The translations under genes and the position numbers were made by a program. A stretch of DNA of 64,000 bases. Source: DASZUK01 sp963844575 (GTDB lineage Bacteria; Actinomycetota; Acidimicrobiia; Acidimicrobiales; RAAP-2). Positions 41,542 through 50,238 of this stretch are shown piece by piece. Below the pieces are notes generated by a model that saw only the letters and a program-made list of their open reading frames with translations, did no database searches and was not told the DNA's origin. The stretch covers positions 2,790,001-2,854,000 of the forward strand of contig CAWJOU010000005.1 of the NCBI GenBank assembly GCA_963844575.1, given 5' to 3'. Position 1 is the stretch's first letter; every line of letters begins with the position of its first letter.

Positions 41542-43884
41542 TCACTGCTCGGCCAGGATGGCGGCCAGCTCGGCCAGCGGGTCCCGGACGACCGGCCCGG
41601 TGACCTCGACGGCGGCCCGCACGATCGTGCCGTTGAACGGGAACGGCGCGTCGTACCCCTCGCCGACGGCCGGCCCCCACTCGTAGCCGCACGTCAGGCC
41701 GGCGCCGACGCCGTTGAAGCCGGCCGGCGTGAACCGCTCGATCGCGCCGGTGGCGACGACGGCGCCGTCGTAGCGGATCGTCCCGGTCCCGCCCGGCGCG
41801 TCGGCCGTGGCCGGGCCGGGCGCGTCCTTGTCGAAGTCGAACCGGACGACATGACGCCCCGGACCGAGCGCCCGGTCGGCCTCGAGGACGTGGCGCGTCT
41901 TGCCGTAGAGGTTGTGGACGTACCGGACCCGGCCGCCGACCGCGTGCAGCGACCATCCGCCGAGCGACGAGCCGAGGGCGAGCAGCACGCCGGACGCGAC
42001 AGTGCCGTCGGGCACGTCGACCTCGACGACGACCGCGTGCGACCGGTTCCGGACGTTGACGGCGACCGCCTCGGGCACCTGCGCGCCGCCGGGGAAGTAG
42101 CGGTAGCTCGACCGCGGCCGGCGGCGGTCCGGCTTGGGATGGACGAGCGCCCAGAGCACACGGTTGTCGAGCGGCAACACGTCGTTGTCGGCCGCTTCCC
42201 GCCACCAGAGGTCGACGAGCGCGGCCAGGCGGTCCGGCTCCCGGTCGGCCCGGTCGTCGACCTCGGCCAGGTCCTCGGCGACGTGGTAGAGCTCCCAGAC
42301 GTCGTCGTCGAACGGCGCGTTCGGATCGAGGCCGTCGTCGTAGAGCGGACCGACCGGGTGGTACGTGACGGCCTTCCAGCCGCGGTGGTAAATGGCTCGC
42401 GATCCGAACATCTCGAAGTACTGCGTCTCGTGCCGCTCGGCCGCGGCCGCGCCGTCCGGCCCGAGCAGGTAGGCGAAGCTCGTCCCGTCGAGCCGGCTCT
42501 GCGGGACGTGGTCGACGACCGCCGGCGGGTCGACACCGGCCAGCTCGAGCACCGTCGGCAGCACGTCGACCGCATGGACGAACTGGTGGCGGACCTGGCC
42601 GGCCGACCCGTCGGTCTCGCCGAACCGCCGGGGCCAGCTGACGATGCACGGGTCGGCCACCCCGCCGTGGTGCACCTCCCGCTTCCACCGCTTGAACGGC
42701 GTGTTGCCGGCCATCGTCCAGCCCCACGGGTAGTTGTTGTGGGTCGACGGCCCGCCGATCTCCGCCAGGCGGTCGACCATCTCGTCGAGGCCGGCCGGAT
42801 CGAGGTTGGTCAGCCGGACGTCGTTGATCGACCCCTCCGCACCCCCCTCCGCGCTGGCGCCGTTGTCGGAGACGACGATCACGACGGTGTCGTCGAGCTC
42901 GCCCAGGGTGTCGAGGAAGTCGAGCACCCGACCGATCTGGGCGTCGGCATGCGAGAGGAAGCCGGCGAAGCACTCCATGAACCGGGCGGCCACCGCCCGG
43001 GCCCGGTCGTCAAGGTCCGCCCACGCCGGCACCCACGGCGGGCGGGGCGAGAGCCGGGTGCCCGGTGGCACGACGCCGAGGGCCAGCTGCCGGGCGTGCG
43101 CGGCCTCCCGCCAGGCGTCCCACCCCCCGTCGAACCGACCGCGGTACCGGTCGATCCACTCGGCCGGTGCCTGGTGGGGCGAGTGGCACGCCCCGGTCGC
43201 CAGGTAGAGGAAGAACGGCCGGTCCGCGTCGACCGCCCGGACGTCCCCGACGAACTCGATCGCCCGGTCGGCCAGGTCCTCGGTCAGGTGGTACCCGTCC
43301 GCCGCCGACCGGGGCGGCCGCACCGAGTGGTTGTCGTGGTAGAGCGCCGGGACGAACTGGTGGGTCTCGCCGCCGTGGAACCCGTACCAGCGGTCGAAGC
43401 CCCGGCCGAGCGGCCACGTCGCCCGGGGGGCGGCCATGTGCGTCTCGTCCTCGGGGGTGAGGTGCCACTTCCCGACGGCCAACGTCGCGTAGCCGCGGTC
43501 GCGCAGGATCTCCGACAGGTAGCCGTTCTCCTTCGGCGGCCGTCCCCGGTAGCCGGGGAAGCCGACGGCCAGGTCGGCCACCCGGCCCATCCCGCTGCGG
43601 TGGTGGTTGCGGCCGGTCAGCAGGCACGCCCGCGTCGGCGAGCACAGCGCGGTCGTCCGGAAGTTGCCCAGCCGCACGCCCCGGGTGGCCAGGCCGTCGA
43701 TGACCGGCGTGGCGATGTCCGACCCGTAGCACCCGAGCTGGGCGAAGCCGACGTCGTCCAAGACGACGAGCACGACGTTCGGCGCGCCCGGTGGCGGTGC
43801 CGGCTCCGGCGGCCACCACGGCACCGAATCCCGCCAGTCGCGGCCGATCCGGCCCCCTGATCGACCGTCGTCCGTCAAGCCCAC
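41542..43884 (-). CDS. Arylsulfatase family sulfatase
   Basis: A 780-residue type I sulfatase. The formylglycine-forming motif C81-SPTRACLLTGR is intact; metal-binding NVVLVVLDDVGFAQLGCYG precedes it, and GKWHLTPEDE, HSPHQAPAEW and VVSDNGASAEGG follow. The C-terminal 150 residues form an extra beta-rich domain (VVVEVDVPDGTVASGVLLALGS). No signal peptide is apparent, so it is probably cytoplasmic or exported by another route. GTG 43884 is the likely start. Activation requires a formylglycine-generating enzyme; the adjacent EgtB shares that fold but is not expected to do this job. Confidence 0.9.
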   Translation of the reverse strand: MGLTDDGRSGGRIGRDWRDSVPWWPPEPAPPPGAPNVVLVVLDDVGFAQLGCYGSDIATPVIDGLATRGVRLGNFRTTALCSPTRACLLTGRNHHRSGMGRVADLAVGFPGYRGRPPKENGYLSEILRDRGYATLAVGKWHLTPEDETHMAAPRATWPLGRGFDRWYGFHGGETHQFVPALYHDNHSVRPPRSAADGYHLTEDLADRAIEFVGDVRAVDADRPFFLYLATGACHSPHQAPAEWIDRYRGRFDGGWDAWREAAHARQLALGVVPPGTRLSPRPPWVPAWADLDDRARAVAARFMECFAGFLSHADAQIGRVLDFLDTLGELDDTVVIVVSDNGASAEGGAEGSINDVRLTNLDPAGLDEMVDRLAEIGGPSTHNNYPWGWTMAGNTPFKRWKREVHHGGVADPCIVSWPRRFGETDGSAGQVRHQFVHAVDVLPTVLELAGVDPPAVVDHVPQSRLDGTSFAYLLGPDGAAAAERHETQYFEMFGSRAIYHRGWKAVTYHPVGPLYDDGLDPNAPFDDDVWELYHVAEDLAEVDDRADREPDRLAALVDLWWREAADNDVLPLDNRVLWALVHPKPDRRRPRSSYRYFPGGAQVPEAVAVNVRNRSHAVVVEVDVPDGTVASGVLLALGSSLGGWSLHAVGGRVRYVHNLYGKTRHVLEADRALGPGRHVVRFDFDKDAPGPATADAPGGTGTIRYDGAVVATGAIERFTPAGFNGVGAGLTCGYEWGPAVGEGYDAPFPFNGTIVRAAVEVTGPVVRDPLAELAAILAEQ

Positions 43885-44066
43885 CGGTCCCAGCTTGTCA
43901 GGAGCGCGCCGCCGGCGGACGCACCCGACTACGTTAGTTGACGATTTTCGGCGCCGCCTTCCGACCCCCTGGCCGACCTCGTCGGCCGCTGCGGCGCCGG
44001 TGGGTAGGTATCGGAGATCGCCATCGTGCGCTCGACGAACGGATCCACCGAAGGGACGGTGAGGGA

Positions 44067-45419
44067 ATGGCCGGCACCGAAGATCTCGACTTCCGCCGGG
44101 CCGGGCTGGCCAGGCGCTACCCGCAGGTCCGGGCCCTGACCGAAGCCCTCGCCGCCCCACTCTCGCCCGAGGACCAGACCATCCAGACGATGCCCGACGT
44201 CAGCCCGACGAAGTGGCACCGCGGCCATACGTCCTGGTTCTTCGAGACGTTCCTGCTCGAACCCAGCCTCACCGGCTACCGGGCCTGCCACCCGGCGTAC
44301 GGCTACATCTTCAACTCCTACTACGAAGCCGTCGGGGCCCGGCACCCCCGCGCCGAGCGCGGCTTCGTCTCCCGGCCCGGCACCGGCGACGTCGGTCGCT
44401 ACCGGGCCCACGTCGACGAGGCGATGGAGCGGCTCCTGGGCGGCGACCTGGCGGCCGACGTGCTCGACCTCGTTGATCTCGGCCTCAACCACGAACAGCA
44501 GCACCAGGAGCTGCTGCTGATGGACATCAAGCACGTCCTGTCAAAGAACCCGCTGCGGCCGGCCTACCGCGATGCCTCAGCGGACGCCGGCCCGTTCCAG
44601 CCGGCGACGGGCGAGGCGGCGTCGACCCAGCGGGCGTCGGGCGAGGTGGCGAAGCCAGGGTGGATCGAGCACCAGGGCGGGACGGTCGAGGTCGGCCATG
44701 CCGGGGACCGGTTCGGCTACGACAACGAGTTCCCGCGGCACCTCGCCCACCTCGTCCCGTTCGCGCTGGCCGATCGCACGGTCACCTGCGGCGAGTGGCT
44801 GGCGTTCATGGACGACGGCGGGTACGCCCGGTCGGACCTGTGGCTGTCGGACGGCTGGGCGGTCGTCCAGGCCGAGCAGCGGACGGCCCCGCTGTACTGG
44901 TCGACGGGCCCCGACGGCGAGCCGGACGACTGGCGCGTCTTCGGGCTCGGCGGTGACCAGCCGGTCGACCCGACCGAGCCGGTCTGCCACGTCGACTACT
45001 ACGAGGCGGACGCGTTCGCCCGGTGGAGCGGCGCCCGACTGCCGACGGAGACGGAGTGGGAGACGGTCGCCGCCGAGAGCCCGGTCGACGGCAACCTGCT
45101 CGAACCGGTGCCGACCGGCCGCGACCCGGGCCGCCCGGACGGACCGGTACCGCACCCGGTCGGCTCGGCCGACGGTGGCCGGCAGCTCTTCGGCGACGTC
45201 TGGGAGTGGACGGCCAGCGCCTACAGCCCGTACCCCGGCTTCCGGCCGGCCGCCGGCGCGGTCGGCGAGTACAACGGCAAGTTCATGGTCAACCAGTACG
45301 TGCTGCGCGGCGGCTCCTGCGTCACCCCGACCGACCACATCCGTTCGACGTACCGCAACTTCTTCCCGGCCGGCGCCCGCTGGGCGTTCAGTGGCATCCG
45401 ACTGGCCCGGGACCTCTAG
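44067..45419 (+). CDS. egtB: EgtB, ergothioneine-forming iron(II) sulfoxide synthase
   Basis: A 450-residue protein with an N-terminal DinB-like domain carrying the iron ligands H51 (KWHRGHTSWFFE) and H142-EQQ-H146-QE, and a C-terminal FGE-like sulfatase-modifying-factor domain ending in YVLRGGSCVTPTDHIRSTYRNFFPAGARWAFSGIRLARD. It couples hercynine to cysteine or gamma-glutamylcysteine using oxygen. A short Gly/Ala/Ser/Thr-rich insertion (about 172-190) separates the domains. It is followed two bases later by egtD. No egtA, egtC or egtE is in the window. Confidence 0.94.
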   Translation: MAGTEDLDFRRAGLARRYPQVRALTEALAAPLSPEDQTIQTMPDVSPTKWHRGHTSWFFETFLLEPSLTGYRACHPAYGYIFNSYYEAVGARHPRAERGFVSRPGTGDVGRYRAHVDEAMERLLGGDLAADVLDLVDLGLNHEQQHQELLLMDIKHVLSKNPLRPAYRDASADAGPFQPATGEAASTQRASGEVAKPGWIEHQGGTVEVGHAGDRFGYDNEFPRHLAHLVPFALADRTVTCGEWLAFMDDGGYARSDLWLSDGWAVVQAEQRTAPLYWSTGPDGEPDDWRVFGLGGDQPVDPTEPVCHVDYYEADAFARWSGARLPTETEWETVAAESPVDGNLLEPVPTGRDPGRPDGPVPHPVGSADGGRQLFGDVWEWTASAYSPYPGFRPAAGAVGEYNGKFMVNQYVLRGGSCVTPTDHIRSTYRNFFPAGARWAFSGIRLARDL

Positions 45420-45421
45420 CC

Positions 45422-46408
45422 GTGCCCGGTACGCCGCTCACCGTCGACGTCCACCTCGGCCCCGAGGATCTGCGGGTCGCGCTCGAAGACGACGTCCGGC
45501 AGGGGATGACCGCCGGCCGTGACCGCAAGTGCCTCCCGCCGGTCTGGTTCTACGACGAAGCCGGTAGCCGGCTGTTCGAGGACATCACCCGGCTGCCCGA
45601 GTACTACCCGACGCGGGCCGAGCGGGCGCTGCTCGAGGCCAATGCCCCGGCCGTCGCCCGGCTGGCCCTGGCCGACACCTTGGTCGAGCTGGGCGCCGGG
45701 GCCTGCGACAAGACCCGCCTGCTGCTCGACGCCATGGCCGTCCACGGGCCGCTGCGGCGCTACCTGCCGTTCGACGTGAGCGACGAGTTCCTCCGGGCCG
45801 CCGCGGCCGGGTTGGCGGACGACTACGCCGGGCTCGACATCCACGCCGTCGTCGGCGACTTCCACCGGCACCTCGCCGAGATCCCGCGAGGCGGCCGGCG
45901 GCTGATCGCCTTCTTGGGCGGGACGATCGGCAACCTCACACCGGGTCAGCGCCAGCGGTTCCTGTCCGACCTCAACGGCACGATGGACCCCACCGACCAC
46001 CTCCTGGTCGGGACCGACCTCGTCAAGGACCCGGGGCGGATCGTCGCCGCCTACGACGACGCGGCCGGCGTCACCGCCGAGTTCAACCGCAACGTGCTCC
46101 GCGTCCTCAACGGCCAGCTCGGCGCCGACTTCGACGCGGACCGCTTCGAGCACGTCGCCCTCTGGAACGCCGAGGCGTCGTGGATCGAGATGCGGTTGCG
46201 GTCGGTCGGCGACCAGACGGTGACGATCGCCGACCTGGCGCTGACCGTCGACTTCGCCGACGGCGAGGAGCTGCTTACCGAGATCAGCGCCAAGTTCACG
46301 CCCGACGGCCTCGCCGCCGAGCTGGTCGACGCCAACTTCGTCGTCGACGGCCAGTGGGGCGCGGCGGACGGCGAGTTCCTGCTGACGCTCGCCCACCCGT
46401 ACGGCTGA
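45422..46408 (+). CDS. egtD: EgtD, histidine N-alpha-trimethyltransferase
   Basis: A 328-residue SAM-dependent enzyme converting histidine to hercynine, the first step of ergothioneine synthesis. Motifs: KCLPPVWFYDEAGSRLFEDITRLPEYYPTRAE, the SAM-binding VELGAGACDKTRLLL, FLGGTIGNLTPGQR, and the C-terminal TEISAKFTPDGLAAEL. GTG 45422 starts two bases after the egtB stop; together they supply the two core steps. Length is normal for the family. Confidence 0.95.
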   Translation: MPGTPLTVDVHLGPEDLRVALEDDVRQGMTAGRDRKCLPPVWFYDEAGSRLFEDITRLPEYYPTRAERALLEANAPAVARLALADTLVELGAGACDKTRLLLDAMAVHGPLRRYLPFDVSDEFLRAAAAGLADDYAGLDIHAVVGDFHRHLAEIPRGGRRLIAFLGGTIGNLTPGQRQRFLSDLNGTMDPTDHLLVGTDLVKDPGRIVAAYDDAAGVTAEFNRNVLRVLNGQLGADFDADRFEHVALWNAEASWIEMRLRSVGDQTVTIADLALTVDFADGEELLTEISAKFTPDGLAAELVDANFVVDGQWGAADGEFLLTLAHPYG

Positions 46409-46443
46409 CCGGCCGCGCCGGTCGGTGCCGCCCTACCGGCCGG

Positions 46444-46470
46444 CGCCAGCTATCGGACGCCAGCTATCGG
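46444..46470. repeat. 13-bp tandem duplication across a stop codon
   Basis: Copies start at 46444 and 46458 with a 14-bp period (cgccagctatcgg). The second contains the TAG (minus strand, 46464-46466) of the small acidic protein gene; the first is a duplicate just beyond the stop. Confidence 0.9.
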
Positions 46471-46583
46471 GCTCCGGACCACTGCGCCGGGGGGTCGCTG
46501 GCCGGAAAGGACTCCTCGTCCTCCTCCTCGACCTGGTCGTCCCCCTCCGGGCGGTCGTCGTCGGGTTCGCTGCGGTTCACCAT
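46464..46583 (-). CDS. Small acidic protein with an ESFPASDPP motif, third gene of the encapsulin operon
   Basis: A 39-residue protein starting at ATG 46583, eight bases after the encapsulin stop. It is highly acidic (DDDRPEGDDQVEEEDEE) and ends with ESFPASDPPAQWSGAR. From memory the FPASDPP motif recurs in short uncharacterised bacterial proteins, which argues for a real, conserved peptide. Position and spacing suggest cotranscription with encapsulin and its ferritin cargo. It lacks the hydrophobic cargo-loading motif. A role at the shell surface or in assembly is conjecture. Confidence 0.65.
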   Translation of the reverse strand: MVNRSEPDDDRPEGDDQVEEEDEESFPASDPPAQWSGAR

Positions 46584-46591
46584 CGTCGGCC

Positions 46592-47392
46592 TCAGGGGGT
46601 CATCGCCACTGCAGCTTCCGGGGTGGCCACCCGGAAGCTGAAGCTCTCTTCGAGGTACAGGTGGACCTGCTCGGCGTCGTGGTAGTCGTAGCCGATCGAG
46701 AGATCCTGACCGGACTCGAACAGGAAGTCGCCGCCCCGCAGGCTGACGACGACCGCGCCCTCGACGCCCGGCGCCCACACGATCGGGCCGCCGAGGATCT
46801 GCCGGAGGTGGTCGAAGACGACGAGCCCACCGTGCTCGGTGGTCTCGACGACGCCGGTGTAGCCGTCGGGCCCGAGGGCCAGGCCGTACGGGCCGCTGAT
46901 GCCGTCCGACAGCAGGGTCTGCACCGCCTTGGCCACCCGGCCGGGGTAGTCCGCGTAGGCCGTGCCGAGCTCGAGCGCCTCGTGGGGGGACGCCTCGGTG
47001 ATCCCGGTGATGCCGGCGTCGGCCCACCCGTGGAAGACGGCGACGTTCTCGGCCAGGGCGATCCGCCGGGCCGCCTCGTCGAGGGGGCCCAGCTCGATGT
47101 CGGCCGCGCCACGGTCGGCGTCGAGCAGCTCCTCCCGAGCGACCGCGAACTCGGCTCGCAGCTCGACGAGCGGCAACACCTTGCGCTGCCGGGCCCGCAG
47201 GTCGGCGTCGGAAGCCGTCACCGCCGTCGTCCGGCCCAGGTTGGTGGCGGAGTACTGCCAGCCACGGGGACCGGAGAAGTCGACGAGCTTGCGGGCAGCC
47301 AGCGCCGGGACGAGCCGCTCACGGCCCTCGTCGTCCAGCACCTCCCAGCCCGCCTCGGTGAGCGGCGCATGGGAACGGAGCAGGTGGTTCAT
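46592..47392 (-). CDS. Encapsulin shell protein (linocin-M18 family)
   Basis: A 266-residue HK97-fold shell protein: N-terminal LLRSHAPLTEAGWEVLDDEGRERLVPALAARKLVDFSGPRGW, E-loop region with DRGAADIELGPLDEAARRIA, and C-terminal LYLEESFSFRVATPEAAVA, all typical of family 1 encapsulins. Subunits should assemble into a closed icosahedral compartment. The ATG at 47392 overlaps the stop of the ferritin-like gene, coupling cargo and shell synthesis. Length is normal. Confidence 0.95.
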   Translation of the reverse strand: MNHLLRSHAPLTEAGWEVLDDEGRERLVPALAARKLVDFSGPRGWQYSATNLGRTTAVTASDADLRARQRKVLPLVELRAEFAVAREELLDADRGAADIELGPLDEAARRIALAENVAVFHGWADAGITGITEASPHEALELGTAYADYPGRVAKAVQTLLSDGISGPYGLALGPDGYTGVVETTEHGGLVVFDHLRQILGGPIVWAPGVEGAVVVSLRGGDFLFESGQDLSIGYDYHDAEQVHLYLEESFSFRVATPEAAVAMTP

Positions 47393-47772
47393 CGGGTCTC
47401 TCCCTTCAGGCTCCCGATCCCGAGCGAACCGGTCTCGTCGGCCGCCGCGGTGTCCCCGCCGCCGGCCTCTTCGACCTCGTGCTCGATCTCCGTTACCGGT
47501 GCGGTCGTGAACAGGTACGTGCGCAGATGCTGGTCGAGCTTCGGGTCGTGGCGGCGGAGCCATTCGAGCGTCATCGCCGCGTGCTCCTTCTCCTCGTCCC
47601 GGTTGTGCGCAAGGACCGCCGCCAGCTCGGCGTCGGCGGTGGCGTCGACCCGCTGGTCGTACCAGTCGACCGCCTCGAGCTCCTCCTGGAGCGACGTGAT
47701 GGCCCGATGTCGGTCGATCGTCGACGGTGCCAGCTTCTCCGCCGGTTCGTGCAGTCCGGCACTCTGCGCCAT
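47389..47772 (-). CDS. Encapsulated ferritin-like protein (EncFtn) with cargo-loading tail
   Basis: A 127-residue two-helix ferritin-like protein: first helix TSLQEELEAVDWYDQRVDAT, second ELAAVLAHNRDEEKEHAAMTLEWLRRHD, with the glutamate and ExxH residues of the EncFtn ferroxidase site (about E31, E61, H64). The last 13 residues contain GSLGIGSLKG, a textbook encapsulin cargo-loading peptide. The protein would oxidise Fe(II) inside the shell for storage. GAGGAGG-type ribosome-binding site upstream of ATG 47772. First gene of the operon. Confidence 0.95.
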   Translation of the reverse strand: MAQSAGLHEPAEKLAPSTIDRHRAITSLQEELEAVDWYDQRVDATADAELAAVLAHNRDEEKEHAAMTLEWLRRHDPKLDQHLRTYLFTTAPVTEIEHEVEEAGGGDTAAADETGSLGIGSLKGETR

Positions 47773-48006
47773 CGATCTCCTCCTCTTCCCCCGCTCACAC
47801 TTCCGACGCCCTGCTGCGCTTCACGGTAGCAGTGTGTCCCTCCCACCTGCCCTTTCGGGTGGTCGAGAAAACGGCGCTCTGGCGGCCCCGTTCACCAGGA
47901 TGTCACTCCCCCGCCACGCTGCCGTGCCCATCCGGCAACCTCCGTACCGCATCCTTTCCTGAGGGACCGCCATGTCGGAGCGATTCCACGGACATTCGGA
48001 GGCACC

Positions 48007-49391
<1,385 letters not shown>

Positions 49392-49395
<4 letters not shown>

Positions 49396-49916
49396 ACGTC
49401 GTCACGGCCGACGGCGTGCTCGGCATCCTCCGCACGAGTGGTCGCGAGACCTACCTGGGCGAGCCGGTGACTGTCGCCGAGCACTCGCGGCAGGCGGCCC
49501 GGGCGGCCGAGCTCGATGGCGCGGCGCCGTCGCTGGTCGTCGCCGCCCTCCTGCACGACATCGGCTGGCTGCTCCAGGCCGGCCCCCGCCGGCACGAGGA
49601 GCGGGGCGCGGCGTTCCTGGTCGAGCTGTTCGGCCCCGAGGTCACCGAACCGATCCGTCTCCACGTCGTGGCCAAGCGCTACCTCTGCACGATCGACCCC
49701 GACTACCGGGCCGTTCTCTCCACTGCCTCCCGGCGGACGCTCGCCCGTCAGGGTGGTCTGCTCGACGAGCCGGCCCGGGAGGCGTTTGCCGCCGAACCGT
49801 TCTCCGCCGACGCCGTCCGGCTGCGCCTCTACGACGACCGGGCCAAGCTGCCCGGGGCCGACCCGCCCGACATCGACTACTACGCCCCGCTCGTCGCCGC
49901 CAGCCTCTGCCACTGA
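49392..49916 (+). CDS. TmpB/PhnZ-like HD-domain mixed-valent diiron oxygenase
   Basis: A 174-residue HD-domain protein very like PhnZ: YLGEPVTVAEHSRQAARAAE, VVAALLHDIGWLLQ, the HEERGAAFL ligand, LHVVAKRYLCTIDPDYRAVLSTASRRTLARQGG. PhnZ and TmpB oxidatively cleave alpha-hydroxyphosphonates, releasing phosphate; the preceding 2-oxoglutarate oxygenase would supply the hydroxylated substrate. ATG 49392 overlaps the upstream stop. If TmpB-like, the product would be glycine betaine; if PhnZ-like, glycine. Confidence 0.88.
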
Positions 49917-49958
49917 CCGCCGGGGCAGCGGCTCAACCGGCGGCGACCAGTGGCCGGG

Positions 49959-50201
49959 CTACTGCTGGTAGCGCTCGACCGTGTCGGCTGGCCGCTCGTG
50001 GGCGGCCGACGGGTCCTGGCCGGCGTCGCGAAGGGCCCGGCGCTGCCGGAGGAGGTCCCAGAGCTGGTCGAGCGTGACCTCGAGCCGGCGCAGCCGGTCG
50101 TGGTCCTCGGCCGACAGGTTGTCCCCGGCGTGCGCCTCCTCGAGCCGCCGTTCCTCGTCGGCGAGGTGCCCGATCCGCTCGATGATCTCGTGGTCCTGCA
50201 C
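49959..50201 (-). CDS. DUF2630 protein
   Basis: An 80-residue helical, charged protein matching DUF2630: QDHEIIERIGHLADEERRLEEAHA, then DHDRLRRLEVTLDQLWDLLRQRRALRDAG. A GAGGAGG ribosome-binding site and a TAGCCT -10-like element precede ATG 50201. It lies 37 bp downstream of lon on the same strand but may have its own promoter. Function is unknown; the family is nearly confined to actinobacteria. Confidence 0.88.
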   Translation of the reverse strand: MQDHEIIERIGHLADEERRLEEAHAGDNLSAEDHDRLRRLEVTLDQLWDLLRQRRALRDAGQDPSAAHERPADTVERYQQ

Positions 50202-50238
50202 CGACCGACCTCCTCAGGGCTGGCGTCGTCCGACCAGG

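Noticed and set aside
41542..45419. EgtB considered as the formylglycine-generating activator of the adjacent sulfatase
   Set aside because: The H51/HxxxHxE iron site and DinB-like N-terminal domain, plus adjacent egtD, identify EgtB.
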